From positions 310,001 through 374,000 of the forward strand of contig JBEWZL010000101.1 of the NCBI GenBank assembly GCA_045837725.1: a DNA stretch of 64,000 bases, in the 5' to 3' direction. The notes under the pieces were generated by a model. The model worked only from the letters and a program-made list of their open reading frames with translations, was not told the origin of the DNA and made no database searches. Shown piece by piece: positions 22,676 through 34,452 of this stretch. The translations under genes and the position numbers were made by a program. This DNA comes from Vermamoeba vermiformis. Its lineage: Eukaryota > Tubulinea > Echinamoebida. Position 1 is the first letter of the stretch, and the number at the start of each line of letters is the position of its first letter.

Positions 22676-23197
22676 CTACTTAGCATCAGCCTTGGCTTTC
22701 TTGACCTTAGGTTGAACCTTGAAGGTAGCGACTTCCTTCTTCCAAGTGGGAGTAGCGCTGAATCTAATGGTGTTGGTTTGAGGAATCTGCAAAGCCTCTC
22801 CAGTCTTAGGGTTACGACCAGTACGAGCAGCACGAGAGCTAGATAATATAAATATTATTAATCGATTTTTAGAAGCAGATTTGTGCGAGTAAACTCACCC
22901 AACTTTGAAGACACCCAATCCAGGAACGGCAACACGACCTTGCTTAGCAAGAGAGGTTCGGAGGGCATTGAAGATGTGAGTTTGGATATCCTGAGCGGTA
23001 GAAATGCTCATGGATTTGCCTTGGAAGTGGTTAACGAGGTCGCGAGCAGTGTTCTCCTTGAATCCGGCGTTTTCCTTAGCAGCAAAGGTCTTAGGTTCAG
23101 CTGCCTTCTTGGCGGGAGCGGCGGCCTTAGGCTTAGGGACGCTCTTGGCGGTCTTAGCGACCTTAGCAACAGTCTTAGCGGCAGCTTTAGAGGCCAT
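22676..23197 (-). CDS. Bacterial-type HU/IHF DNA-binding protein with H1-like N-terminal tail
   Basis: Two exons (23197-22899 and 22838-22676) give 153 residues. Residues 1-48 are an Ala/Lys/Pro tail ([29 protein letters not shown]), like histone H1 or the tails of some bacterial HU proteins. The rest is a full HU fold: [33 protein letters not shown] and [20 protein letters not shown], matching the G-x-G-x-F..R-x-A-R-x-G-R-N-P-x-T-G-E HU signature. The intron falls inside that signature (between G and [10 protein letters not shown]), so it is a nuclear gene and not contamination. It could compact nuclear or mitochondrial DNA; the tail is not a clear presequence. It is head to head with the zinc protein (105 bp). 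Confidence 0.93.
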
Positions 23198-23301
23198 CGT
23201 GGTCAGTTTTCGCTTTTTTAGTTAAAAATGGCGCTAATTTTGGCCACAGGGATCTTTGCTAATGATTTTGGGCCAAATTCCTTCGGAAAATAATTTGAAC
23301 G

Positions 23302-24006
23302 GTGACTCACGGAAAAAGCTTCATATTTTCTGCGTGTGGAGCAGTAGTAACACCGTTGTTCGTACTCAGTGTTCTTTTCATGAGTCGGATCACGGATCGC
23401 GAACGGCATGAGCAGATGCTCAAGCTGAAGCGAGAAGAGGAAGAAAAAATCAGAAAAAGTCAACAGCAAGGTGCAGCACCTGTTAATAAGCCTGCCGCAA
23501 TCTCCCTGAATTATGAGGATTTTTTGGTGCCAAAATTTGAATTTAAAGAACTACCCGTTGAAGATCCTGTAGATGAGCCAGAAGACCTCGATAACGACGA
23601 GGATCTTATGGAGGATATCGACCATGGTGAATTACCCACAACCACTGATCAACAAGTCCCAAAGACATCACCCAAGTCCAAATCCCCCTCAAGGAAACGC
23701 GATCATGACTCGAGCTTTTCATCGAGCCAATCAGAAGAGAGCGACGAGACAGAGCTCGTGCATAAAAGCAAGAAACTACGTATCACCGACGCTAAAGAAG
23801 AGTCCTTAGACGGCATCAAGCACTATGCCTGCACGAACTGTAAAAAATGTGACGAATTTGAACGCGGATCTGACGCGACAACCTGTCGTGTCTGTAACTG
23901 CGATTTGATTCATCACTTGGCTGACGAGGATGAAGACGACGAGGACGTTGACGAGTGGGATGACGATGACCTTTCAGAGGCTAGCGTCAATAACACCAAC
24001 GAGTAG
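23302..24006 (+). CDS. Acidic protein with Cys-rich zinc motif, unknown function
   Basis: A single-exon ORF of 234 residues. A second Met at 23380 begins a charged coiled-coil start (SRITDRERHEQMLKLKREEE) and may be the true start, because the first 26 residues look like translated 5' leader or a signal anchor. The middle is acidic with SP and SRKR motifs. A compact cysteine cluster lies near the C-terminus (CTNCKKCDEF, then CRVCNC), enough ligands for one zinc, and the end is a long Asp/Glu tail. The basic and acidic patches suggest a nuclear protein. I do not recognise the family. Confidence 0.7.
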   Translation: MTHGKSFIFSACGAVVTPLFVLSVLFMSRITDRERHEQMLKLKREEEEKIRKSQQQGAAPVNKPAAISLNYEDFLVPKFEFKELPVEDPVDEPEDLDNDEDLMEDIDHGELPTTTDQQVPKTSPKSKSPSRKRDHDSSFSSSQSEESDETELVHKSKKLRITDAKEESLDGIKHYACTNCKKCDEFERGSDATTCRVCNCDLIHHLADEDEDDEDVDEWDDDDLSEASVNNTNE

Positions 24007-24416
24007 AAATGCACATCCGACGCGTGAAACAACTAGCCGTTACAAGGAAAATCTTGTGGGCTTTCGTGCCTCTAACGAGTTTCTTCGTTAATAGTGATTG
24101 TAAATAGACTTGTTTCGAGTTGTAAATAAATGTACAAATTGAAATTATGATGAAATTTGGTTCGGTGTCGTAATCAAAAAATCAGGAAGTAGCTGCAGCT
24201 CTTGTGATCGTAGGAACGCAAGATTAAGAATATAGGCCGATATATAATATATAAGTGTTTTTATTAGTATAACAACAGGTTTTGCCGCTTTCTTGAAGAC
24301 AGACGCGAAGATCTGTTCATTCAATCAAACGACAATTTTGAAGGGCACAAAATTACTGCTATTACTACAAAAACTATAATAATAACAGTACTTTTAATAA
24401 TAAGCTATTCGCATGC
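24007..24416. other. Convergent intergenic region
   Basis: This 410-bp stretch lies between the zinc protein and ARPC2 stops. It is AT-rich with no feature I can support. Confidence 0.35.
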
Positions 24417-25952
24417 TTATTTCTTGGCGTCTTTTCGGACGAAGGTTCTGCCAGAAGCAGTTTTCTTTTCAGTCGGCAAGTCTTGCTTGGCTCTGTTGAG
24501 AATCTTCAACAATGAATCGACTCTGTTTCTCATACGAGTGTGCAAGTGAGACTTGGAGCACTTAATGTGGTAGTGCAAGTAGTTACGGAAAGTTTGGATC
24601 ATATCGATAGTCTTGTCCTTCTTGGCCTTAGCAAAGTGTCTATCGAACAAAACTATAATAATAGATTAGTATTAAGTAAAATTAAGCCAAAAAATAACAA
24701 TTTGCACGTCACGATGGCTCAATTCAATTTCATTGGCAAACTCGTGTTGGATTTGACCACGAAATTGAAAAGAATCACCCGTTCAACGTATAAATACCAA
24801 TCCGTGCATATAATTATTGTTCGGAGCTATATTTTCAATTAAATCAAAATTACTTACCGAAAGTAACGTAAGAAATGGAGCCGTCAGCAACAACACCCTT
24901 GGCACCCTTCAATTCAGCTGGAGGATCCTTTTGAGTGAAAGAAACTGAAGGAGCACCACCAATGCTCTTTTGGAATTCCTAGTAAAATTTAAAAACCGTT
25001 AGAACGAGATTTTTTAAACGCGGATGCATCTTAACAAAAAATGATAAAATCTCGCAGTAAAATTATCATAAAATTAAATTATGACGAGAGTAAAAATTGA
25101 GTATGCTTAATATGTCGATATTCTTGCGTTTCAAACCAAATTGCCAGATTTGATCACAAAAATATCTTTGTTGTTGATACTCTATCTCGGATGTAGGCTA
25201 CTTACTTGCAAAAAGACCTTGCCAATAATGATATCATCGGGGTCCTTGAAGGCAATAGAGAAAATTACAGTGCATCTCTCCTTGTTTTCAGCCTTGATGA
25301 AGATACGCTCGTTGGTTCCTCTCCAAGCCAAGTCGAGCAAAGGAGGGGTTTGACCCTTATCAACAGCCTCGAAGACAAAATCGAAAGGAGCAGCGAAAAT
25401 GTGTCTCTTCAAGAAAGCAATCTTGCGGGCAGTCTCGTCTAAAAAAAAATATTGATGAGAAATTACCCTTATCGTATAAATGTAAGAATTAGCTTAATGC
25501 AGTCCTAAAAATAATATTCGTTACGGAAAAAATGCTAATTGATACTCACCACCCTTGCCATTGAGCGAGGCAGCATCAACGCGCAAAGTGAAATCGAAGC
25601 CAGATTCGGGGCTGGTCATCATAGGACCGTATACGGACTTCAATCTTTCAGCCAAATTGAATTTTGCCCAATCTTTCGAGTTTTTAATTGAAACAGAAAC
25701 GAAGTATTCGGCTTTGTTCTCCTTGGTGTTGTAGATGTGGAATTGAACACCGTCAAAGTCGGCACAGGCCATATCAAAAGCAATGTGCTTGTGACTATTA
25801 AAATAATATATTATTAATTTTTTCGTCCATATTCTAAGCTGTGCAAGATATTCAGTTGATGTGTTTTGAGCCGCATTTAATACTTACTCAGCGGCGAACT
25901 TCTCCTTCAAAATTTCTTCGAGGATTCTGTTGGCGAGTTCCAAAAGGATCAT
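24417..25952 (-). CDS. ARPC2: Arp2/3 complex subunit 2 (p34-Arc)
   Basis: Five exons (25952-25888, 25794-25550, 25438-25206, 24978-24858, 24652-24417) give 299 residues against 300 in animals. The start MILLELANRILEEIL matches the family N-terminus. Other hallmarks are DFDGVQFHIYN, PESGFDFTLRVD, TVIFSIAFKDPDDIIIGKVF and the C-terminal helix FRNYLHYHIKCSKSHLHTRM. The protein is the structural core of Arp2/3, which nucleates branched actin. Presence of Arp2/3 is normal for fungi and amoebae. The fourth intron is about 205 nt and contains unrelated open frame, but no extra exon is needed. Confidence 0.96.
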
Positions 25953-26167
25953 TTTCGCTATTTAACTCGTGTATGCAACTTCAATAAAAAAACTTTCATA
26001 AAATCTTTTGTTTGTCTAACAAAATCTTCCTTCAATTTTTTCAAGCCAAAAAATTCCGGCCAAAAAATCCTTCGGAAAATCTTTGGCGAAATTTCAAAGC
26101 ATTCATCTCGCTATGCAGACTCACGCCACCACTAGCAATTTATGACTTTATGTTTATAATATAGACC

Positions 26168-27488
26168 ATGCAGCAGGAATCCGTTTTGAAGATCTTGACC
26201 GAAGTCGAACATAAGTTCAGCAAATCTATTTCGATCAAGACACTGGAGTTCGTTCCAGAAGACGTAGATCAGGCGGTGCGTATTTTCAACGCGTATATCA
26301 TTATGTTAATTAATTAATGGTGCTGGTGATAATTTGTGGTTGATTTTCTCGTGGATCTGAATAAAATCGAAAATACAACGGTCGTTGAAATAATTTTTCC
26401 GAATTGCAATATATCGCTAATTGAATGGTATTATAGGCGCAATTTAGTAATACGATCGATATTACTGGCTTGATGGTATGTCCGATCAGTCAATCTACAC
26501 TGTAGCGAATACTAATTATTTTCTTCCAACCAGGTTTGGCCTGCCTCTTCATTTTTATGCGAATATATAATTAAAAATAGAAAAATATTCAAAAAACAAA
26601 AGGTTATTGAGCTTGGTGCGGGATGTGGTACGAAAACTTTATAAATTTATAAAATTAATACGCTCTGTGGGCATAATCCGTTCGAAAATTCGTAGTAATT
26701 ACATTTATAGGCATTGGTGGCTTAGTCGCTGCAAAATATGCCTCAGAAGTGTTAATTACTGATGGCAATGAACTCGTCATGCAAGCCGTCAGAGAAAATA
26801 TCGATAAAAATCCTTCAAGTAAGCTAAAAACAGTATATATAGTATTAGCATATTATACATTCAATAATAGAGGCCTTTAAAGATATAAAGTGTCAATAAT
26901 GTCTTTTTGTAACGTACTGATTTTGTCGCAAATAGAACTAGATTCTAATTCTTCATCATTTTAAATAAAATTGATAAAATTATTCGAGGGAAATATGCTA
27001 ATGACAAATTAATAGGGAATTGTAATGTACGAAGTTTGAAGTTGAAGTGGGGTCAAGAAGATTCATCATTAATGCAACAATTTCCTATAATTATCGCTTC
27101 TGACGTAGTGTATCCTTATTAATAGTTATTACAGCGCTATATTTTTCAATTTACGAGCGAATTTATCGATTTTGAAATTTCATAATAATTCGTTCGTTGA
27201 TTTCCTTAACTTCTATTTGCAATTAGGTACAAAACAGAGTTCTTCATAGCCTTATTTAATTGCGTTAAGAATCTTTTGGCACCTGGATCCGACTCCAAAT
27301 TTATTTTAGGATTTGCAAAAAGATTTCCTACTTTAGAGACTTATATTGAAAAAGCAGCGACTGAAGCAAAGCTAAAATTGAACAAAGTCGAAGAATTCAA
27401 ATACTCAGAGCTAAATATACAACATTTGTTAATTAGAGATGATACAGAACGTGTTTATATTCACACGTACGGCCATGCGCAGATCTGA
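26168..27488 (+). CDS. Class I lysine methyltransferase, METTL21/EFM-like
   Basis: Six exons (26168-26275, 26437-26475, 26534-26627, 26711-26818, 27016-27109, 27227-27488) give 234 residues. Seven-beta-strand methyltransferase motifs are visible: WPASSFLCEYI, motif I VIELGAGCGIGGLVAAKYAS, acidic loop VLITDGNE and post-I IIIASDVVY, where D-x-x-Y is the METTL21/FAM86-type mark. Such enzymes methylate lysine in translation factors or chaperones; the target cannot be told here. Two splice choices are less usual: a 39-nt exon 2 and a GTATCC donor after exon 5, which is needed to complete DVVY. It converges on Zn2Cys6 factor 1, with 145 bp between the stops. Confidence 0.85.
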
Positions 27489-27633
27489 TCGAGAACAATT
27501 TTATTTATTTGAAAAAAATCAAGTGTATTATATATGATAGTAAAATGTACAGATACTGATCGAGCGATAAATCTAATTTTAATTATTATTATCTTACATC
27601 TTTTTACAATTCTTCTGTGGATCCGTGGTCCTA

Positions 27634-30247
27634 TTAACTAAAACTATGCGACAAATAATCATCATGATGAGCACCCCATATTTGATTTTCGTGGACCTCT
27701 TCGAAGCTAGACAGCTGCTCGTTCAAGTCGTCAACACTAAGACTGGATTCGTGTTCGAACGACGGTTCAGGAACTGGCGGCAAATTACTATCGCTCGTAA
27801 ATATAGACGCGGTATGATGAGCTTGCGAAGCATCATTTTCGGCATCAGTACCATTGCCATTATTACGAGGAGCCATAGTGTACTTGGCGAACAAATGCAT
27901 CAACATTCGTACGAGCGAAGAGATGCTGTCGAGAGGCATGTAGACCTCAGACAATTCGTTCAATATCATCACTACTACACGTGCCACTGGATGCGAGTAA
28001 GCTAATGACTGTAGTGTGGTCATGATCTATAATGAAGATTATGAGAGGTCGGTTATGAGGCGTCAAAGTAGGGTCAAACTTACCGTGTTAAATTTGTCGT
28101 ATTTTAAGTAGAACAAGTATACTGCCGCGATGACAGCTAAGGGTGCTATTGACATCAGATTTTTCAGCTCGAGATCACGTGTTTCTTCACTGAGGTAGTC
28201 GCAGACCTGCGCAAAGTGTCAGCTACAAAATGACACGTGTCAAACAAAGTCAAACGAAAAAATACCTGTAACGCTGCTTCCCGTTGATTTGCAGCCAAGA
28301 AAATGAACGCTCTCGTAGCTTCCACCCACAAAACGCCGACTTGCCTAATTAGGAAATAGTTAGTATCTCGCACTTCGTGTTGCCGTTATGATTTTACTTT
28401 GACCTCCGCGGCATAGCTGTATTATGCAAGACATGTGCCGCTTGATTGATGAGTGATAACCAAGTCTGAACCATTTCTAATGACGGCACGTAACCGTTCA
28501 AATGCAGCAGTGACATTTCAGCGATAATTTTGACCTCGCGAAGAGTGGCCATGTACCAGAAATATTCTGACGCACCACTAATTGATTTGTCCCAGGTATT
28601 CAGTAGTTCATTAGCAGTCTCTATTGGCGTTTGGCTATACGGAAAATCGAGTTAATTACCAAATTAGGAAACGTCAAAAAATGACACCAAGTGGACGCGT
28701 TAGGTGTCACTTACAATTCGTTATTGATGGCCATGTTAACCCAAGTACCGCTGAATTTTGAGACTAGATTCAGGTTGATGCCTTCAAACATTGGCTCTTT
28801 TCCCGTCCTTCGCATCAAATTCTTAACGCTCGTACTGGCGATGGAATGTGCTAGTGCGCACTTCTCGTAGTCGCCGTTGACGACGTAACTGTCAGCCATG
28901 ATGAAGTACATGGCAGTGATTATAGGCTCGCCAGTGTCGAACTTGAGACCTACTTCAGCTCTATAATAAAATCGTCAGATAAGGCTATTTTTTGAATGCA
29001 TCAACGAGGGTCCAATCCAGAAGTTTGAAATGTCAAAAAGTGTCAAAATGTCATTCGGTGCACACAGTCTCGTATTGCGATTTACATTAAATTTCACTTA
29101 CTTTGCGAGTTGCGTCAGTTCACCAAACAATTTAATATTTCCTAAATAGCAGCACGCATTCGCTAACATGGTGTACATGAGTCCTCGGTGGAGTCGGTCT
29201 ATGTCAAGTATTAGCACTGGTATAATAATATATGGTCCTATTGTACTTACTCGATGAGTTGTTGAATTGATCGAGTTCCATGTACGGCACTCGAAATTCG
29301 TAGAACGGAAATGTATCGACAATGTATTGATTCAACAGCTCTTTGAAGAGATAAGCATTCTTTAATAAGGGATTTGTATCGAACTATAATAGAAACAGTT
29401 AGATAATAGTTGATTGCTGATTCAATTAATAACCATTTATGCCTAAAAAGGAAAATAAACGGATCTGTCTTCATTGTAACGTTAGACAGTTAAATGAAGG
29501 CAATAAATAATTCTTATTATAGTATTATAATAAAATAGTGTTACCTTAGTCGCCATTCGGAGCAGATTTTGCATTAACAGCGGATTTAGCAACGACGCAT
29601 TGTTTTGATCGCCTTGGTTATCGCTCAAGAGCGTCTTCTTGCTTAAAAGCTCGTTTTATTGACGTTCATAATATGCTTGCAACTGTTTTTGTTTTCGGAT
29701 CTCGTCCCGAAGTCTGTTCACAGCATTAACGGAAACGAGGTTGTCTAAAAAAGTCGAATCCGTCAATACACATTGATAATTTTTGTGTCAATAGGCTTTT
29801 TATACATTTTCAATACGCATTGGTATATAAAAATGGGAGTTCAAACGTTTTAAAGTAAAAATCCGGAAGGATTTGCATCAACGATCTGCCCGGGATCAGA
29901 TCCTTACCTGAATTAGGACCTCTTTTTCTTGGAATGCGTGTATATTCACATTCTATACCTTTCCTTTCGCAAGTTGAGCATTTGGGCTTTTTTCTGTCAC
30001 CTAGAGTGTCAAAGATTAGGTGACATCCGGGGTCAAAATACAAAATGAATCGCAACACGAGTTTGGAGGAGCTAATCGTATTTAAAAAATAAATGAAAAA
30101 ATGAAGGAAATTATTTGTGATTGTTAAGTATTCGTGGATCGCGTTCTGAATAAAGCGAAAATGATTTTAAATTTACTTACATTTTGCATGGCATCTTCGA
30201 CAAGCCACGCAAGCCAATATATCTCCATTATTATTAAAATCACCCAT
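27634..30247 (-). CDS. Zn2Cys6 fungal-type transcription factor 1 (one in-frame TAA)
   Basis: Ten exons (30247-30181, 30000-29908, 29744-29545, 29383-29251, 29216-29102, 28960-28715, 28634-28404, 28344-28266, 28206-28084, 28026-27634) cover about 558 residues. The binuclear cluster is split by intron 1: CVACRRCHAK then CDRKKPKCSTCERKGIEC, followed by the basic linker RKRGPNS. A coiled-coil helix (NRLRDEIRKQKQLQAYY) should mediate dimerisation. The middle and end resemble the fungal-specific regulatory region. Exon 3 contains an in-frame TAA at 29656-29658. A 42-nt intron with a weak GTTGCA donor would remove it in frame; otherwise it is a nonsense change. Everything after is open with good splice sites. 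Confidence 0.82.
28231..28242. promoter_or_regulatory. Intronic 12-bp palindrome TGACACGTGTCA (copy 2)
   Basis: A perfect copy of the palindrome lies in an intron of Zn2Cys6 factor 1. On the gene's strand it sits in the context TTTGACACGTGTCATT followed by TTGTAG, nearly the same as copy 1 in SUV3. Confidence 0.5.
28341..28356. promoter_or_regulatory. Near-perfect Mcm1 P-box overlapping a splice acceptor
   Basis: TTGCCTAATTAGGAAA differs at one base from the yeast Mcm1 P-box TTTCCTAATTAGGAAA. It spans the 3' splice site of an intron in factor 1 (acceptor at 28345), so splicing may explain it. Confidence 0.35.
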
Positions 30248-30658
30248 TTTGGTAATTTATATTTAATATTGCGCCTTCGTTGCGGTTGGATCGAAGCTTC
30301 TATTTGGATTCGGTTGTAACGAATCGTTTTATAGCAGTGCTGCTAAAGAAGCCAATAAATACAGGATATTATTGCAAAATTTTCGTTTTTCGGTGTCAAA
30401 CCACGCTCTCTCGGATTAAAAATGAATGCGCATTGCGAGAATCAGTCACAAACCCAAAAATAGCATTTGACAAATCTCTGCATTAATGGATATTATTAAG
30501 TAACATTACGATACCTTAGTTCATTTGCTTGCCTATTGAGCTAATTAAATTGAGCAGATCTGGACAGTTTCAAATAAAAATTTGTTCTCGTGTTGCAGAA
30601 AAAGTGTTCGCGTTAATTGAAGACCTCGAATCATAATATAAATAATTAAATAATATAA
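30248..30658. promoter_or_regulatory. Divergent intergenic region, TF1 / TKL kinase
   Basis: This 411-bp stretch lies between outward starts and presumably holds both promoters. It is AT-rich; no further element is clear. Confidence 0.35.
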
Positions 30659-32351
30659 ATGTCGTTCCAGCAAGGCATACCAGATTTAGAGAGCTCTTGG
30701 ACGATCGATCCAAACGACGTTAAAATTTTCAAAGAGATCGGGCATGGTACGTTATTAGACCAGCTACATTATATTAAAATATCGGTCTGCGCATTGCATT
30801 TGCATTGAACTCGCTCGTGAAGTGCTACATCTGATAACCGTTGTAAAAATTAGCAAAAATTCTTAATTAATAATTATTATCAGGTGCATTTGGAAAAGTA
30901 TTCAAAGCAGAATATTTAGGCACTGATGTAAGTATTAAAAATATTTCCGATTCAATTTCGAAAATAAATTTTATTGTTCCTGATCTGAAAGTCAGATATT
31001 TTCCTCAATCCCTATTAACGATTTTATATCTTAGGTCGCTCTTAAAAAAATAGAATTAAGTAAAATTTCCGATCCAATGGAGCTTTTGTTTTTAAAACGC
31101 GAAGTTGCGGTGTTGAAGAGTGCGCGACATCCGAACATTGTAACATTTATTGGTAAGTCCAGTTGACTCATATTATATCAACAATATTATATTAATATGG
31201 GTCTTGCCTAGGTCTATCGACTATCAACAAAGGACAGCCTAACGAAGAGGCCTGGTTAGTTATGGAGTTGCTCTCAAAGGGTGATCTGCGCAGTTATTTA
31301 ATTAACCCAAAAAATGAAATCGGTTGGGCCCATAAAGTACGTCATAGTAATATTATAAATATAATAGCTATAATACTAATTTCATGGCCGCTTACAAAGC
31401 GCAATTCGAAATTTATCGTTCGTTAATCTTATGGGTTCTATTATTAGGTCCAAATGGCTTATGATATTGCGTGCGCCATGTCGTATTTACATTCGAGGAA
31501 AATTATATTCAGAGATATGAAGAGCAAGAATTTACTGGTACGTACCGACATCTGGTTTTCCTGCCATCCGATCCGTTCCCTCTAACAACGTTTGAATACT
31601 TTATCATATCATTATATATATCGGAGTATAGTAATATTTGTCTAACGAATGATTTTTCGTTCATAGTTGGACGATAATGGTCGCGTCAAAGTTATAGACT
31701 TTGGTTTTGCGCGAGCTCATGATCAAGACAGCAGACCCAAAACAATGTGCGGTACTGAAGATTATATGGCGCCCGAAGTCGTAAGTATATATTATTGATA
31801 TTATGGTTGTAAGAGTCATTGGAACGAATGTGGATCTGGCTAAAGTGACGTACTAACAAAAGTTTTGAAATAGATTTTAGGCATGGATTACGATGAAAAA
31901 GCAGATATATTCTCATATGGCTTGGTATTATTTGATATTATTACAAGAAAAAAATTCGCTAAAGAAATGCCAAGGTAAGATCCAAGATCCTAATTCATTT
32001 GTTCGCAGATCTGCGTCAAAAGACTTTCGATATATACATAATATTAATTACGTTTATAGAACACCTCAGGATGCATTTGGTATTGATGAAGAGCGGATCA
32101 AGGAAAGCGGCTTAATTCCAACGGATTGTCCGCCGTTTTTCTTAGATCTAGCCTTCTTCTGCTGCAAATATGAAGAGAAAAAACGACCGACGTTTAAGCA
32201 AGTATTAGAGTTCTTAAAGAAGCTAAAGGTTGTCGTGTCTGCGGACAAAGTCAAAAAAATGCACTCGGATGCAAGCCTCAAAAAGGAAAATTCAGCGCCA
32301 ACGGTGATTGCTCAGGCTACCTCTCCACGACCAGATGGTGGTTCTAATTAG
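30659..32351 (+). CDS. TKL/LIMK-type protein kinase
   Basis: Eight exons (30659-30746, 30884-30927, 31035-31152, 31212-31336, 31448-31537, 31667-31780, 31874-31974, 32060-32351) give 323 residues. Kinase motifs are all present: the glycine loop EIGHGAFGKV, VALKKIE, FRDMKSKNLLL (HRD written FRD), DFGFARA, GTEDYMAPEV and the subdomain XI segment KKRPTFKQVLEF. MKSKN and GTEDYMAPE point to the tyrosine-kinase-like group (LIMK/TESK or amoebal Shk-like). The tail is short and basic. It is likely active, unlike the kinase at 9.3 kb. Confidence 0.88.
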
Positions 32352-32517
32352 TAACATATAATATACTTACCCTAACTTTGTACTCTATTTATAAAATCTT
32401 TCGTACCGAACCTCTGCCGAGATCTGGAATCTAGCTTCGGGTCGATAGATCAGGTAATTATAGAGGTACACATCCTGGCTTCGGAGCTTTAGACAGGATT
32501 GAAATTAGAGCGTAATT

Positions 32518-32733
32518 TTAGGTATTTCTTGGCGGCGATCTTGAGCGAGATCTTCGTCGGTGTTGCTGCGGGATGTTTTGATGCTGCTCGTCATGCAGAC
32601 GGTCAGCTTCGCCTGCAGCTTGCATTCGAATTCTATATAGGTCGTGGTCCTCAGGACGAACGGGGAAGAAAGGACAGTCTAGCTCCAGATGTCCTAAGTG
32701 GAGACATTTCGTGCATCTTGGATCGAGTTCCAT
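32518..32733 (-). CDS. Small CCHC zinc-knuckle protein with RS tail
   Basis: A single exon of 71 residues. It opens with a CX2CX4HX4C knuckle (CTKCLHLGHLELDC), then a charged helix, and ends in HRRRSRSRSPPRNT, an RS/SP tail typical of RNA-processing proteins. ZCCHC10-like small proteins have this shape. It is short but the knuckle and tail together make a shadow ORF unlikely. It lies between the kinase stop and the SDR stop. Confidence 0.6.
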   Translation of the reverse strand: MELDPRCTKCLHLGHLELDCPFFPVRPEDHDLYRIRMQAAGEADRLHDEQHQNIPQQHRRRSRSRSPPRNT

Positions 32734-32930
32734 TGGTGTTGATCGGTTGAATTATTATTATTAGAATGAATGAAGTGTTATGAAAAATCGTTTTTATGCC
32801 CAAAAGCCAAGAAAAAGCCAAGAAAACGACTCGCAAAATTTCAGGATCTGGGAGCGAGATAATAGTTTAAAAATCTTCTTGTTGTTTATATATGATTACC
32901 TAACGAAAATACACAGGCATTAAATCGAGT

Positions 32931-34452
32931 TTAATGGCCAGTAGCACTGGTAGGCATGCCTTGTCTGCCCTTGAAATCGTTCATCGTGTCATGAACTCCG
33001 AGAATACCAGACACGAAGTCAAAAGCATAAGTCGGCAATAAAAATCGCATTAAATAATTAAGTCTGACTGCCCACGGCAAATAAAGCACTTCTTGGTTCG
33101 TTTGAACGGCGTCAATAATTTTGTCGGCCACGTAGTTTTCGTCCAAAATTGGCAATAAGAACGGTACTGATAGGCCAAATTATTAGTATGATTGATGATA
33201 GGTCCCGGGCACGTAATAAAAATATGACTTATGTTATAATATATTATAATAGGAGGCCGGACTTACTTCTGGTTTTGACACCATCGAACATGCCAGTATT
33301 AATGTAGTACGGACACACGCAAGTTGTTTTGACGCCAGTATAGCCAGTACGCTTCAATTCAATGCGCAATGATTCGTCGAAACCAAACGCGCCAAATTTG
33401 CTTGCACAATAATCGGCCAATCCACGTACACCTAAAATAGAAATTATTTTAGTAATACAGCGAAGTCTCGTGAGGAAATGATATAATCTTCTAATATAAT
33501 TAAGAATAGTATGCAAATCAATAGGAGATAATATGAAATTGCTGGCCTGTTTACCTGAAGTTCCAGCGGCACTAGCGATCGTGACCAAGTGACCTTTGTT
33601 CTCTTTAATCATGTCAGGAAGGAATGCCTTTGCAGTCCAGAAGTGCGCGGTAGTATTGACATCCACTGTTCGTTGCGCTGCTTCGTCGCTAAAAATAGAT
33701 CCGATTAAATAAATTCAGATGCGGACTCCAGTGAAGGGATTGATGTTAATAGTTACTTCGATAAATATGTCATATTAATATACGATTCAGATTTCGTACC
33801 TGACCTCCAAGAAAGTTTTTCCGGAAACAATGCCAGCGTTATTCACCAAAATATCGACCTTCCCCACTTGCTGGCGAACTTCTTTGGCCAATTCGTAGAC
33901 CTTGGCTCTATCTGCTACGCTACCCACATAAGTCCACACTTGAGCGCCTTTGTCCTTGAGCTCTCCAGCTAAATAGGAGATCCGTCAACTTAAAAATTTG
34001 AGAAAATCGAGAAAAAAGGCTTGCAATATCTTTTAATATTATATGGTCATGTTATTAATATTGTATTGGTTACGTTTTGTGATGGAAATCGATGGAAGAT
34101 TATTTTTGTGAGGGATTTGATCTCGCACCGTTCGCGAAAAGAAGATAAGGCGAATAGAAATGAAAATAAATATTATAATGCTTACAAACTTTATCGAGGC
34201 CCTTTTGATCGATATCCCAAAGAACAATCTTGCATCCGTGCTCGGCAAACTTGTGCGCCATCTACAAAACGTCACTCATTAATATTGCAATAAATTTTCG
34301 CCAATATTACTAATACATACACGTCTACCGATGCCAGATCCGCCACCGGTAATCAAAACGACTTGACCTGTCAAATTTTTCTTGTTCAATTTGCGTAGGA
34401 AAGGCCAGCCGTAAAGTAAGCCAAGCAATAAAAATAATATCGTATAGAACAT
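32931..34452 (-). CDS. Short-chain dehydrogenase/reductase, membrane-bound (SDR16C/17-beta-HSD11-like)
   Basis: Six exons (34452-34321, 34261-34186, 33968-33800, 33688-33555, 33431-33267, 33166-32931) give 303 residues. An N-terminal hydrophobic hairpin ([19 protein letters not shown]) marks ER or lipid-droplet attachment. SDR motifs follow: [14 protein letters not shown] for cofactor, [16 protein letters not shown], catalytic Ser in [11 protein letters not shown], and catalytic YxxxK in [22 protein letters not shown] matches the SDR16C (RDH10/DHRS3/HSD17B11) group acting on retinoid, steroid or lipid alcohols. The substrate is not predictable. Confidence 0.92.

Noticed and set aside
23302-23379. 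Signal peptide on the zinc protein
   Set aside because: The hydrophobic start is followed by an acidic, nuclear-type sequence and a second Met at 23380; translated leader is more likely than secretion.
24540-24842. 100-residue forward ORF over ARPC2
   Set aside because: It lies across a coding exon and an intron of the reverse-strand ARPC2 gene.
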